Shown: one piece after another, positions 24,683 to 33,316 of the stretch | Numbering within the stretch: the first letter of the stretch is position 1 | Layout of the letters: each line of letters opens with the position of its first letter | NCBI GenBank assembly: GCA_963844255.1 | Contig: CAWJNP010000033.1 | Span: 40,917 to 104,916 of the forward strand | Length of the DNA stretch: 64,000 bases | Direction of reading: 5' to 3' | Origin: SZAS-79 sp963844255 | Lineage (GTDB): Bacteria; Pseudomonadota; Gammaproteobacteria; Burkholderiales; SG8-39 | The notes under the pieces: generated by a model | Seen by the model: the letters and a program-made list of their open reading frames with translations, nothing else | What the model was told of the DNA's origin: nothing | Database searches by the model: none | Translations under genes and position numbers: made by a program

Positions 24683-25570
24683 ATGCGTGTTCTAATCACC
24701 GGGGCATCTGGATTCATTGGGCGCGCGCTTTCGCAAACCCTGTCCCAGGACCTCGGCTTTGAAGTCCACACTGTCGTAAGGCGAGCGATGTCTAGCGCGG
24801 AAGGACAGGCTGGCGAGATAGTGGCAGACTTGACCAGCTCCGGCTGGACTTCGCGTCTTTCAGATCCAGTCGACGTCGTGATCCACTTGGCCCAATCCAG
24901 CCGTTACCGGGAATTTCCAGAGGCCGTATCCGACATTGTTGGCGTGAACGTGAACGCCACGGTCGAATTAGCCGACTGGGGTCGCCGCATTGGGATCCGC
25001 AGGTTCTTGTACGCGTCGACCGGGAATGTCTATGGAAGCTTGGAATGCAAGGCTCGGGAAGACAATCATCCAGCGCCGCGCGGCATGTATGCGGCCTCGA
25101 AGCGCTGCGCCGAACTGCTCCTGGAACCGTATGCGGATTTTTTCGAGATCGTCGTTATGCGTTTATTTGGTGTCTACGGCCCGGGCCAGCGCGGCATGAC
25201 GATTTCTCGATTGATCGATCAAGTCCTGGCAAGTGAGGAAATTGCGCTTACTGGTGGATGCGGCGTGCGGCTTAATCCGATATACGTGGACGATTGTGTT
25301 GCCATCATTCGAAGATTGTCCGGCATTGACCTTTCTGAGCGCTACGAAGTTATCAATATCGGGGGAACGGAAACTGTGGATCTTTCAGAAATTGCCCGCG
25401 TTGTTGGAAATCTTGCCGGCCGCAGCCCGCGTATTCGATTCTCGGATGGCAAGGTAATGAACCTGGTAGGTGATACAGGGAAGCTTTCCCGGCTCATGCC
25501 TGGTCGAACCGGGGTATCACTAGAAGAGGGGTTGCGAAAAAGCATCGCTGCTGGAGAGCCACGCCCGTGA
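24683..25570 (+). CDS. NAD-dependent epimerase/reductase (SDR)
   Basis: SDR of 295 aa with ITGASGFIGRAL at residues 5-16, YASTGNVYG as the Ser region and catalytic YAASK near 132. It is shorter than the preceding SDR and may be a 4-keto-sugar reductase or epimerase. The stop overlaps the next start (GTGA at 25567-25570), so translation is coupled. The substrate is unknown. Placement with a methyltransferase, deacetylase and formyltransferase suggests that it prepares a modified terminal or branch sugar (inference). Confidence 0.83.
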   Translation: MRVLITGASGFIGRALSQTLSQDLGFEVHTVVRRAMSSAEGQAGEIVADLTSSGWTSRLSDPVDVVIHLAQSSRYREFPEAVSDIVGVNVNATVELADWGRRIGIRRFLYASTGNVYGSLECKAREDNHPAPRGMYAASKRCAELLLEPYADFFEIVVMRLFGVYGPGQRGMTISRLIDQVLASEEIALTGGCGVRLNPIYVDDCVAIIRRLSGIDLSERYEVINIGGTETVDLSEIARVVGNLAGRSPRIRFSDGKVMNLVGDTGKLSRLMPGRTGVSLEEGLRKSIAAGEPRP

Positions 25571-26385
25571 GTCATCCCCGCGATATCCCACTCGACTGGT
25601 TCGTTTGCCCCATCACTAAGGAGCCTGTGCATCGTTCAGAGGATGGTCTTACCTCTGCGCGTGCGACCTATCGATTCATTCGCCCCGCTGGATACTGGGA
25701 CTTTGTGCCACAGGCTTCGGGTGAATTTGAGCGTGCTGAGTGGAAGACCTGGGCGCAGCTTCAGGAGAATGGCCTCGTTTCGTACGCGGCCGACCCTGAA
25801 CACAATCTCGGCGTAGGCAAGCGCGATGACTTTTTGGAATTTGCTCGTTTCTGCGGATTCAGAGGCAAAGTGTTAGATGTCGGTGTAGGGCCGCAAAGAT
25901 GCCCGACGCATATCGCATATTGCGAAGCGAAGGACGTATTCTTCGTAGGCATTGATCCGCTGGTCGGCGAGCAGCCACGCCAGTTCGCTTTTGTGCGCGG
26001 GCTCGGTGAATACCTTCCGTTCAAGGACGGACTCTTCGATCAAGTCCTGTTCGTAACCTCGCTCGATCACTTCATCGACCCACGCCCCGCACTTGCAGAG
26101 GCGGCACGAGTGCTCGCACCAGAGGGCGATCTATGCATATGGATCGGCGAGAAGGAGAAAAACGCCCCAAAAGCGACGCGCTCAAATGATTGGTACGAGA
26201 GGCTTTCGGTACCGGAAGGAGCAGAAGATCGCTTTCATTACAAGAGATTCAGTGCAGGCGAGCTGGAGGCTCAGCTCACCGAGATGTCGTTGCAGATCAT
26301 AGAGCGGAGCAAAGCTCGCATAGACGAATGGAGAAGCAACCTCTTCTACCGGATCAGACCGGCCGGCCGCAATGCGCGAAACTGA
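25567..26385 (+). CDS. Class I SAM-dependent methyltransferase
   Basis: Protein of 272 aa. The N-terminal CPITKEPV segment resembles the start of Trm112-like/metal-ribbon regions fused to sugar methyltransferases, but only one Cys is present here. The SAM-binding motif VLDVGVGP is near residues 100-107, with motif II GIDPL near 127 and the post-motif PFKDGLFDQVLFVTSLDHF near 155-173. No membrane segment. It may methylate a sugar or the growing chain. GTG start at 25567 overlaps the preceding stop; the next gene overlaps its end by 14 nt. Confidence 0.82.
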   Translation: MSHPRDIPLDWFVCPITKEPVHRSEDGLTSARATYRFIRPAGYWDFVPQASGEFERAEWKTWAQLQENGLVSYAADPEHNLGVGKRDDFLEFARFCGFRGKVLDVGVGPQRCPTHIAYCEAKDVFFVGIDPLVGEQPRQFAFVRGLGEYLPFKDGLFDQVLFVTSLDHFIDPRPALAEAARVLAPEGDLCIWIGEKEKNAPKATRSNDWYERLSVPEGAEDRFHYKRFSAGELEAQLTEMSLQIIERSKARIDEWRSNLFYRIRPAGRNARN

Positions 26386-27130
26386 GAACTCAATTCGCTA
26401 CAATTTCGGCGACTTTACCCGATCCAACTATGCCGCGCTGATCCGGCTTGCATTGCGCGGCTACCCTGTCGCCACCTACGCATCGTTCACCCCCGGCAAG
26501 CGGTTCCTGCTGTGGAGGCATGACGTGGACTTCTCGGTACACGCAGCGCTGCGCCTCGCTGAGATAGAAGCACGAGAAGGCATCGTGGCCACATACTTTT
26601 TCCTTATGCACAGCGAGTTCTACAATCTCTTCGAGCGGGAGTGTTTTGAAATCGCCAAACGCATCCTGGCGCTGGGGCATCGTCTCGGCCTGCACTTCGA
26701 CCATAATTTCTGGGATGCGACCGACACACAAACATTCACGCGAGGACTGCAGTTCGAAAAAGAAGTCTTTGAACGAAGTTTCGATCGAAGCGTCGAGGCG
26801 TTCTCGTTTCATATACCCGACGCCACGACGGCAGCATTTGACGAGGAGCAGTATTGCGGAATCGCCAATGCTTATTCTCGGTATTTGAAGAAGGAAGTGG
26901 GCTACTGCTCCGATTCGAATGGTTACTGGCGCCACCAACGGCTTGAGACAGTGCTGCAAAGCCCTGCGGATGCGTCGCTGCAGGTTCTGACGCATCCTGA
27001 GTACTGGCAGGACGAGGTAATGTCGCCGCGCGAGCGGGTCGAACGGTGTATTGGCGGACGTGCGGAAAAGACCCGTGCGTGGTATCGGGCGGTGCTGGCG
27101 CGCTCTGGACGCCCAGACTTGGACTGGTAG
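26372..27130 (+). CDS. Polysaccharide deacetylase-like protein
   Basis: Protein of 252 aa with WRHDVDFSVHAAL near residues 48-60, matching the HD(V)D metal-binding motif of NodB/CE4-type and related deacetylase-fold proteins, and a second His motif LGLHFDHNFW near 108-117. There is no signal peptide, so it probably acts in the cytoplasm on a nucleotide sugar or lipid-linked intermediate, unlike secreted CE4 enzymes. A deacetylase followed two genes later by a formyltransferase would allow exchange of an N-acetyl for an N-formyl group. That link is inferred from order only. Confidence 0.72.
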   Translation: MRETENSIRYNFGDFTRSNYAALIRLALRGYPVATYASFTPGKRFLLWRHDVDFSVHAALRLAEIEAREGIVATYFFLMHSEFYNLFERECFEIAKRILALGHRLGLHFDHNFWDATDTQTFTRGLQFEKEVFERSFDRSVEAFSFHIPDATTAAFDEEQYCGIANAYSRYLKKEVGYCSDSNGYWRHQRLETVLQSPADASLQVLTHPEYWQDEVMSPRERVERCIGGRAEKTRAWYRAVLARSGRPDLDW

Positions 27131-27142
27131 AAGCATCGCGCA

Positions 27143-29023
27143 ATGTGCGGAATTACCGGAACGCTTCATCTTGCCTCGGCCCCAGGGTCGGAATCGGTCG
27201 TACGACGGATGATGAGCGCGATCGCGCATCGCGGGCCGGATGGAGAGGGTTTCTTTGTGGACGGCCCCTGCGCACTTGGCCACCGACGCCTGGCGATAAT
27301 CGATCTTTCCGATGCAGCCCGTCAGCCAATGGCAGATGCAACGGGGCGCTACACCATTACATATAACGGCGAGATTTACAATTTTGCCGAGATCCGGACG
27401 CAGCTGGAGCGATGTGGAAGAACCTTTCGCTCCCAAAGCGACACTGAGGTGCTGGTGAATGCCTGGGCGGAGTGGGGAGCGAGTTCTCTCAACCGCCTGA
27501 ATGGAATGTTCGCCTTCGCGATCTGGGATGCGCGTGACAGGGTACTGACACTGGCGCGAGATCGCTACGGCGTGAAGCCGCTTTACTACACGGTGGTCGG
27601 GAGTACGTTGATATTCGGTTCGGAGGTAAAGGCACTGCTGGCACACCCGGAGTGCGCGGCCGTGCTGGACAAGGAAGGACTGCTTGAGTACCTGACGTTT
27701 CAAAATTTCTTCACCGACCGAACACTCTTTAACGGGGTGCGTCTCCTGCCCCCGGGCTGCCAGCTCGTCGTCAATGCGCGCGCTGGCAGCGTATCCGAGC
27801 CATTACGTTACTGGGACTTCGACTTTCGCGAGCCAACCAATCCTGCGAGCGACGCGGAGTACCTCGAAGAGCTCGACCGCTTGTACCGGCGGGCGATCGA
27901 GCGACAACTCGTTTCTGACGTCGAAGTGGGCGCCTATTTGAGTGGGGGCCTTGATTCTGGGTCGATCACGGCGCTTGCGTCACAAACGACGCCGTATATG
28001 AAGACCTTTACTTGCGGATTCGACCTGACCTCCGCTTCAGGACTGGAACTCGCATTCGACGAGCGGGCGTCTGCCGAGAGGCTTTCCTACCTTTTCAAGA
28101 CAGAGCATTACGAAGTCGTCCTCAAGGCAGGGGATATGGAGCGTGTCATGCCCGGCCTGGCCTGGCATCTTGAGGAGCCACGCGTCGGTCAGAGCTACCC
28201 AAACTACTATGCCGCAAAGTTGGCCAGCAGATTCGTCAAGGTAGTACTCGCCGGAACAGGCGGTGACGAACTTTTCGGCGGCTATCCATGGCGCTACTAC
28301 CGCGCCGTCGTCAATGACGACTTTGAACACTACATCGACAAATACTATGCGTTTTGGCAACGCATGCTCCCCAATACACTGCTGAAGCAGGTGCTGGCGC
28401 CCGTCTGGAACGAGGTGAGTCATGTTTCGACGCGAGACATCTTCCGTAACGTCTTCGCAAATCATGCACGCGATCTCGCACGTCCAGAGGACTACGTCAA
28501 TCACTCGCTTTACTTTGAAGCCAAGACTTTTCTTCACGGATTGCTGGTTATGGAGGACAAGCTGGGCATGGCGCATGGCCTCGAGACCAGGGTGCCGTTT
28601 CTAGACAACGAACTGGTCGACTTTGCAATGCGGCTTCCGGTCCACCTGAAGCTCGGCAATCTCGCCGAAGTCGTGAGGCAAGATGAGAACGAACCCGGAC
28701 CCAAAACTGCGAAGTACTTCGCTCGCGCGAAGGATGGCAAATTGCTTTTGCGCTCCCTGATGGAGCGCCATGTACCTGCCGATGTCTACAATCGGGAGAA
28801 ACAAGGATTCTCGGCGCCTGACGCCAGTTGGTACAAAGGTGAGAGTATCGATTACGTGCGCCGCACGATCCTGGACCCCAAAGCCCGGATCTATAGTTGC
28901 CTGGACGCCAAAGCAGTCCGCTTGCTGGTCAACGAACATCTGGAAGGCAAGCAGAATCGGCGTTTGCTTATCTGGTCGCTGCTGAGCCTGGAGCAGTGCT
29001 TTGCCACCTATGGGCTTGCATGA
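27143..29023 (+). CDS. asnB: Asparagine synthetase-type glutamine amidotransferase (second AsnB)
   Basis: AsnB-family enzyme of 626 aa. Cys2 nucleophile in MCGITGT, IAHRGPDGEG near residues 31-40, YNGEIYNF near 73-80, and the PP-loop SGGLDSGSI near 270. Both domains look intact. It shares the domain layout of the AsnB at 16105 but differs throughout, so it is not a recent copy. Within an operon of sugar-modifying genes it probably amidates a uronic acid or another carboxylate of the glycan, though true asparagine synthesis cannot be excluded. ATGA overlap with the following formyltransferase gene. Confidence 0.87.
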   Translation: MCGITGTLHLASAPGSESVVRRMMSAIAHRGPDGEGFFVDGPCALGHRRLAIIDLSDAARQPMADATGRYTITYNGEIYNFAEIRTQLERCGRTFRSQSDTEVLVNAWAEWGASSLNRLNGMFAFAIWDARDRVLTLARDRYGVKPLYYTVVGSTLIFGSEVKALLAHPECAAVLDKEGLLEYLTFQNFFTDRTLFNGVRLLPPGCQLVVNARAGSVSEPLRYWDFDFREPTNPASDAEYLEELDRLYRRAIERQLVSDVEVGAYLSGGLDSGSITALASQTTPYMKTFTCGFDLTSASGLELAFDERASAERLSYLFKTEHYEVVLKAGDMERVMPGLAWHLEEPRVGQSYPNYYAAKLASRFVKVVLAGTGGDELFGGYPWRYYRAVVNDDFEHYIDKYYAFWQRMLPNTLLKQVLAPVWNEVSHVSTRDIFRNVFANHARDLARPEDYVNHSLYFEAKTFLHGLLVMEDKLGMAHGLETRVPFLDNELVDFAMRLPVHLKLGNLAEVVRQDENEPGPKTAKYFARAKDGKLLLRSLMERHVPADVYNREKQGFSAPDASWYKGESIDYVRRTILDPKARIYSCLDAKAVRLLVNEHLEGKQNRRLLIWSLLSLEQCFATYGLA

Positions 29024-30072
29024 TTCGCCGGGTGCTGGTGTTTGCGGACGATTACGGGATGCCGATGTTGCTGCGGCACCTGCCAAGCACGGTCGTGGCT
29101 GGCATTGTTGTCGCTTCGATAAGGCCCGCGCAGCACGTCATACTGGCTCGATGCGCGGGGGAGTTGGGCGTCCCCCTCCTTGTTCAGCCAAAGCGCGATT
29201 CGCCGGAGTATTCGGTATTCGTGGAGCGAGTGCGTGAAATCGCGCCCGAGTTTTTGATGGTGAATTCATACTCGATGCGGATCGGCGTGGAGATCTTACG
29301 ACTAGCCCCTGCCGGTGGAATAAATGTGCATGGCGCGCTGCTTCCCGGGTTTCGAGGTGCGAATCCGATTCAATGGGCTCTGATCGAAGATGCACGGGAA
29401 ACCGGCGTGACGATGCATGAACTGACTGAGGATATCGATGCAGGCGCGATCGTAGCGCAGCGGAAAGTTCCGATCCTCTTTCGAGATACTTGGCGCGACA
29501 TCCAGGATCGCGTGGCTCAGTCGACCGAGACACTATTGTCCGATACGCTGCCGAGCGTACTGAATCAAAATTCAGTAGCCGTTCCGCAAAGGCAGGCGGA
29601 TGCCCGCCATTTCAAGCGACGGACCCCTGACGACGGAAAGATCGACTGGGCCAATAGGGTGCTGGATATCTACAATTTGATCAGGGCGCTGGTGGAACCA
29701 CATCCCGGCGCGTTTTATGACTCTCCAGCCGGGCGCGTGTGGATCCGGCGCCACATGTCAATCCAGGAAGTTGCTGCCCTCAAGTATTCGGTCTTGGGGG
29801 AGCCGCCGATTGCAATTGGAGATATTCGATTCTGGCCAAGCCAGGGACATCCTGAAGCAGGAACAGGCGACACATTCTCGTTACAGGGCACCTCTGGCCT
29901 CGCGCGACTGGTCTCCATCGATTGGGAAAAACGAGTAGCCCGAATGGATGTTTCAGTCGAGCTTCCCCAGAGCAATTCCTCGCAGATATTGAAAGAGGCC
30001 GTTATCGAATTTTCGCGCACCCAGTTGGGGCTTAACGTTGCCTCTGACAGTTCGAGGAACGCTGGGAAATGA
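29020..30072 (+). CDS. Formyltransferase (methionyl-tRNA formyltransferase fold), probably sugar N-formyltransferase
   Basis: Protein of 350 aa with the N10-formyl-THF transferase core. INVHGALLPGFRGANPIQWAL near residues 103-123 supplies the Asn and His of the catalytic set, and LTEDIDAGAIV near 138-148 the Asp. The C-terminal region is unlike Fmt's tRNA-binding domain. With housekeeping translation genes absent nearby and glycan genes all around, it most resembles sugar N-formyltransferases that formylate amino-sugars of O-antigens. ATG at 29020 overlaps the asnB stop (ATGA), and its own stop overlaps the wbqC-like start, so it is fully embedded in the operon. Confidence 0.8.
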   Translation: MIRRVLVFADDYGMPMLLRHLPSTVVAGIVVASIRPAQHVILARCAGELGVPLLVQPKRDSPEYSVFVERVREIAPEFLMVNSYSMRIGVEILRLAPAGGINVHGALLPGFRGANPIQWALIEDARETGVTMHELTEDIDAGAIVAQRKVPILFRDTWRDIQDRVAQSTETLLSDTLPSVLNQNSVAVPQRQADARHFKRRTPDDGKIDWANRVLDIYNLIRALVEPHPGAFYDSPAGRVWIRRHMSIQEVAALKYSVLGEPPIAIGDIRFWPSQGHPEAGTGDTFSLQGTSGLARLVSIDWEKRVARMDVSVELPQSNSSQILKEAVIEFSRTQLGLNVASDSSRNAGK

Positions 30073-30800
30073 CCCGCATAAAAGTCGCTATTCATCAGCC
30101 AAATTTTTTCCCCTGGTTGGGCTACTTTGACAAGATTTCCCGTAGCGACGTATTCATTTTCCTTGACCATGTCCAATACCAGAAGACGGGGGGACTTTGG
30201 TCGAATCGGGTGCAACTCCTGATTGGCGGGACCGCACAGTGGATTACGGCGCCGTTAGACCGGGGGTTTCACGGAGTAAGACCGGTGAATGCGATGAAGT
30301 TTCTCGCGCAGCACCCATGGAGGCAGAAGTTTGTGAAAACGCTAGCCGCGAATTATGCCAAGGCTCTGTTTTTTGGTGAAATCCTGCGATTTATTGAACC
30401 CCTCATAATGAATTCCGAGGAAAACATCGCCCGCTACAACGCAACAGCGATCCTCGCCATATGCGAAAAACTCGATCTACCGACGAGCAAGATAAAGTGG
30501 TCATCGCAATCAGATTGTGAAGGCCAATCGAACGAGATGCTGATTTCACTTATCCGCGCCGTCGGTGGAAATACCTATATGTGCGGTGGAGGAGCGGCTG
30601 GCTACCAAGAAGAAGCGCTCTTTTCTGCTGCCGAAGTGGATTTGATGCATCAGAGCTTCAAGCACCCCGTCTACGATCAGTGCATCCAGAGTGATTTTGT
30701 CCCCGGCCTGTCGATCATTGACGCGTTGATGAATTGTGGATTTTTGGGTGCGAAGTCAATGCTACTGGGCAACATCAAGGCGCATGATGAATTTCGCTAG
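30069..30800 (+). CDS. WbqC-like family protein
   Basis: Member of the WbqC family (243 aa), recognised by IHQPNFFPWLGYFDKI near residues 8-23, FLDHVQYQKTG near 31-41 and the NRVQL segment after it. WbqC-like proteins occur in O-antigen loci and in some peptide/sugar pathways; some act as acyl or aminoacyl modifiers, but the reaction is not settled. Overlaps of 4 nt on the 5' side and 17 nt on the 3' side place it in a coupled operon with the formyltransferase. Codon use here is visibly richer in A+T than the flanking LPS genes. Confidence 0.85.
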   Translation: MTRIKVAIHQPNFFPWLGYFDKISRSDVFIFLDHVQYQKTGGLWSNRVQLLIGGTAQWITAPLDRGFHGVRPVNAMKFLAQHPWRQKFVKTLAANYAKALFFGEILRFIEPLIMNSEENIARYNATAILAICEKLDLPTSKIKWSSQSDCEGQSNEMLISLIRAVGGNTYMCGGGAAGYQEEALFSAAEVDLMHQSFKHPVYDQCIQSDFVPGLSIIDALMNCGFLGAKSMLLGNIKAHDEFR

Positions 30801-32109
30801 CGTGCTTGAATGGGTATCGACGAACTTTGAACGCAGACTTCCATTCGCGTTGCCATGGACAGTGCGACTAATCCTATGGCCCATTGGCGTCTTACTCTTT
30901 ATAAGAGCCCGTATTTCTCCTCGACGCTCGGTGCTATACGTAGGCCAAGCGTATTACAACGCTTGGTACCTGTCGCGCTCGTTGCGTAAGCGCGGCTGGC
31001 GCGCTGATGTTTTGAATTGGGACGCCAATCCGGCCTCGCAGATCTACTATCACGGCGACGACTACAAATTTGGTAATGGTTCCAAGCGTGAAATCTATGA
31101 TCAGCTTTCGTTCTACCTGATCAGCCTGTTCCGCTACGATATTTTTCATTTCAGCAATGCGCATGGGATCGTTTTTGGTTACCCGCTGCATTATTGGTTC
31201 AAACGCAGATTCGGCGAATTTTGGGAAATTCACCTGCTCAAACGCCTTGGAAAGAAGATTGTGTACAGCAATAACGGCTGTCTGGATGGGGTTTCACAGA
31301 CGTCGTTCTCGAAATGGGGGTCCGAATCGGTATGCTCGATTTGCCGTTGGCGTACTGAACCTAACGTGTGCAGTGACGAACGAAATCTGGCTTGGGGAAA
31401 ATTTCGGAACTCGGTTGCTGATTTCCAATGCTTATCTGGCGGCAATCGTGCGGATTACAACGTCGATCCAAGCGTGCATGAAGTGCCAGAGTTCTACTGC
31501 TTGGATCCGGAATTGTGGCAGCCCCAGCTTAAAGTACCGGACGCGTTCCGCTTGCGGTCGGCGCCGGACGCTACCCTATGGCTTTATCACGCAGTAGGGA
31601 ACAAGGATTCGCGCACCGACGAAAAGGGCGTGAATATCAAGTCTTCTCACGTATATCTACCACTTGTCGAAAAACTCCGTGGACAAGGTGTTTCGCTCGA
31701 GTTGCTCGAGCCGACGGGCATCCCCAACGTGGACGTGCGATCCCTCCAGGTCCAAGCGGATATTTTTTTGGACATGCTGACCTACGGCTGGTTTGGAGCA
31801 ACGGCCCGAGAGGCCATGATGCTCGGTAAACCCGTTATCTGCTATATCCGACCCGAATGGCTGGAAAGCGTCAGGAGGGAACTGCCGGCATATGCCGACG
31901 AGTTGCCGATCGTCAGCGCCACTCCGGATACGGTCGAGGCGGTGCTCCGCGACCTGATTGCCAATCCAGAGAAGCGCCGAAAGATCGGCGATTTGGGAAG
32001 GGCGTTCGCCATCAAATGGCACTCGGCGGACGCGGGCGGACGACGGATGGACGACGTCTATTCCACCCTGCTTGGCATCGAGCCATGGAAACACTACCCA
32101 AACTCATGA
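30784..32109 (+). CDS. Putative glycosyltransferase
   Basis: Protein of 441 aa with a probable N-terminal membrane-associated stretch (residues about 20-40, rich in Trp/Leu/Ile) followed by a GT-B-like fold. VLYVGQAYYNAWYLSRSL is a typical first Rossmann strand. The C-terminal part has FLDMLTYGWFGATAREAMML near 330-350, equivalent to the donor loop of GT1/GT4 enzymes. A Cys cluster (CSICR...C) occurs near 180. Two in-frame ATGs (30784, 30787) overlap the WbqC gene; either may be used. The stop overlaps the ATG of the first wzt (ATGA at 32106), so the transferase and exporter are coupled. Confidence 0.72.
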   Translation: MMNFASVLEWVSTNFERRLPFALPWTVRLILWPIGVLLFIRARISPRRSVLYVGQAYYNAWYLSRSLRKRGWRADVLNWDANPASQIYYHGDDYKFGNGSKREIYDQLSFYLISLFRYDIFHFSNAHGIVFGYPLHYWFKRRFGEFWEIHLLKRLGKKIVYSNNGCLDGVSQTSFSKWGSESVCSICRWRTEPNVCSDERNLAWGKFRNSVADFQCLSGGNRADYNVDPSVHEVPEFYCLDPELWQPQLKVPDAFRLRSAPDATLWLYHAVGNKDSRTDEKGVNIKSSHVYLPLVEKLRGQGVSLELLEPTGIPNVDVRSLQVQADIFLDMLTYGWFGATAREAMMLGKPVICYIRPEWLESVRRELPAYADELPIVSATPDTVEAVLRDLIANPEKRRKIGDLGRAFAIKWHSADAGGRRMDDVYSTLLGIEPWKHYPNS

Positions 32110-33316
32110 ATGGCGCCCCTCGACCAGACGCTGATATTTCCGCAGACCCAAGTCCGCGGGAAGTCGTGTCCCTTGCAATCGACTGTCGCGATGTCACTAA
32201 GCGTTTCCAGGTATTCAGTGAAGGGAACGCATGGCGTGTGATATTCGGCGCGGAACTTCGTGGCGAGTCGATAGCGGCGATTGGCGGAATTTCCCTCAGC
32301 GTCCCTAAAGGCACACTGGTCGGCGTGCTGGGTCGAAACGGAGCCGGAAAGAGCACGCTGCTGAGGATCCTCGGCGGTGTTTACGCGCCCACTAGTGGGT
32401 TTGTCCGTATCCAGGGGGAAATCGGAAGCCTCTTTGAACTCGGTGACCTGGAAATCGATTCATTACCGGGCGCGAGTATGCTGAGCGCATTCTGCGTCTC
32501 CAGGGCGTGCGCGGTCCGCACTTGCGTAAGCTCATGGCAGACATTGAGGAATTCTCGGAACTCGGCGAATTTTTCGAACGCCGGATTTATACCTACTCCT
32601 CCGGGATGGCAGCGCGGCTATATTTCGCCGTCGCAACAGCCAAACAGCAGGACGTATACCTGATCGACGAAGTTCTTTCGGTCGGAGACGAACATTTCCA
32701 GTCAAAGTGCTGGCGCCGTATGAAAGAAAGGCTCGCCAATGGTGCTTCCGGCATACTGGTGACGCATGATTGGTCGGCAGTCATCAAACTCTGCGCCCAC
32801 AGCCACCTGCTGGATAAAGGCGTGATCGCCGACAGCGGCGACTCCGACAAGGTAGTGGCGAAATATCTGGGCATACCCAGACCGGATCCCAGTACGGCCG
32901 TCTTTCTGGAACTGCCTGCAGCCCTTTCGGTCGGCACGGGACAGGATTGGGCGTTCGACTTGGTCGTCGACGTAAAGCAAGACGCTGAATTTGAATTCGC
33001 GTTTTCGATTGAGGTTTTGTGGCTAGGGGTAGGCTGGGAAATCATGCTCCTGTCCGACTTCAGACAAGTCGCCTCCAGTCCCGGGAAATATCGCATTTCT
33101 CTCAACATCCAAAATCTCCCGCTCGCTCCTGGGAAGTACTCTCTGAATCTTTTCCTGCGAGCACGGGGTGGCGCGAGCAACGACATCATTGCGTGCGATG
33201 TACGCAGCTGGACCACAGGCAATGCAGTGACGATGAATGTCACTGGAATTCCGCTCCCAACGATTTCAAATCTTGCTCTGGATTGGAGCGAGGCTCCCGC
33301 CAATGCAGCACATTGA
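32106..33316 (+). pseudogene. wzt: Wzt-type ABC transporter ATPase with an apparent -1 frameshift
   Basis: Two frames together encode one Wzt-like ATP-binding protein. The first frame (from ATG 32106) carries the Walker A GRNGAGKST near residue 76 and ends out of homology after LFELGDLEID. The second resumes FITGREYAERILRLQG, then the signature YSSGM, Walker B YLIDEVLSVGD, the switch His in VTHDWS and a C-terminal carbohydrate-binding-type domain. The switch is at about 32457-32461, where one T seems to be missing in GATTCATT. It may be a real inactivating mutation, a sequencing error, or frameshifting at translation. The ATG overlaps the upstream stop; the 3' end overlaps the next NBD gene by 14 nt. 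Confidence 0.8.
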
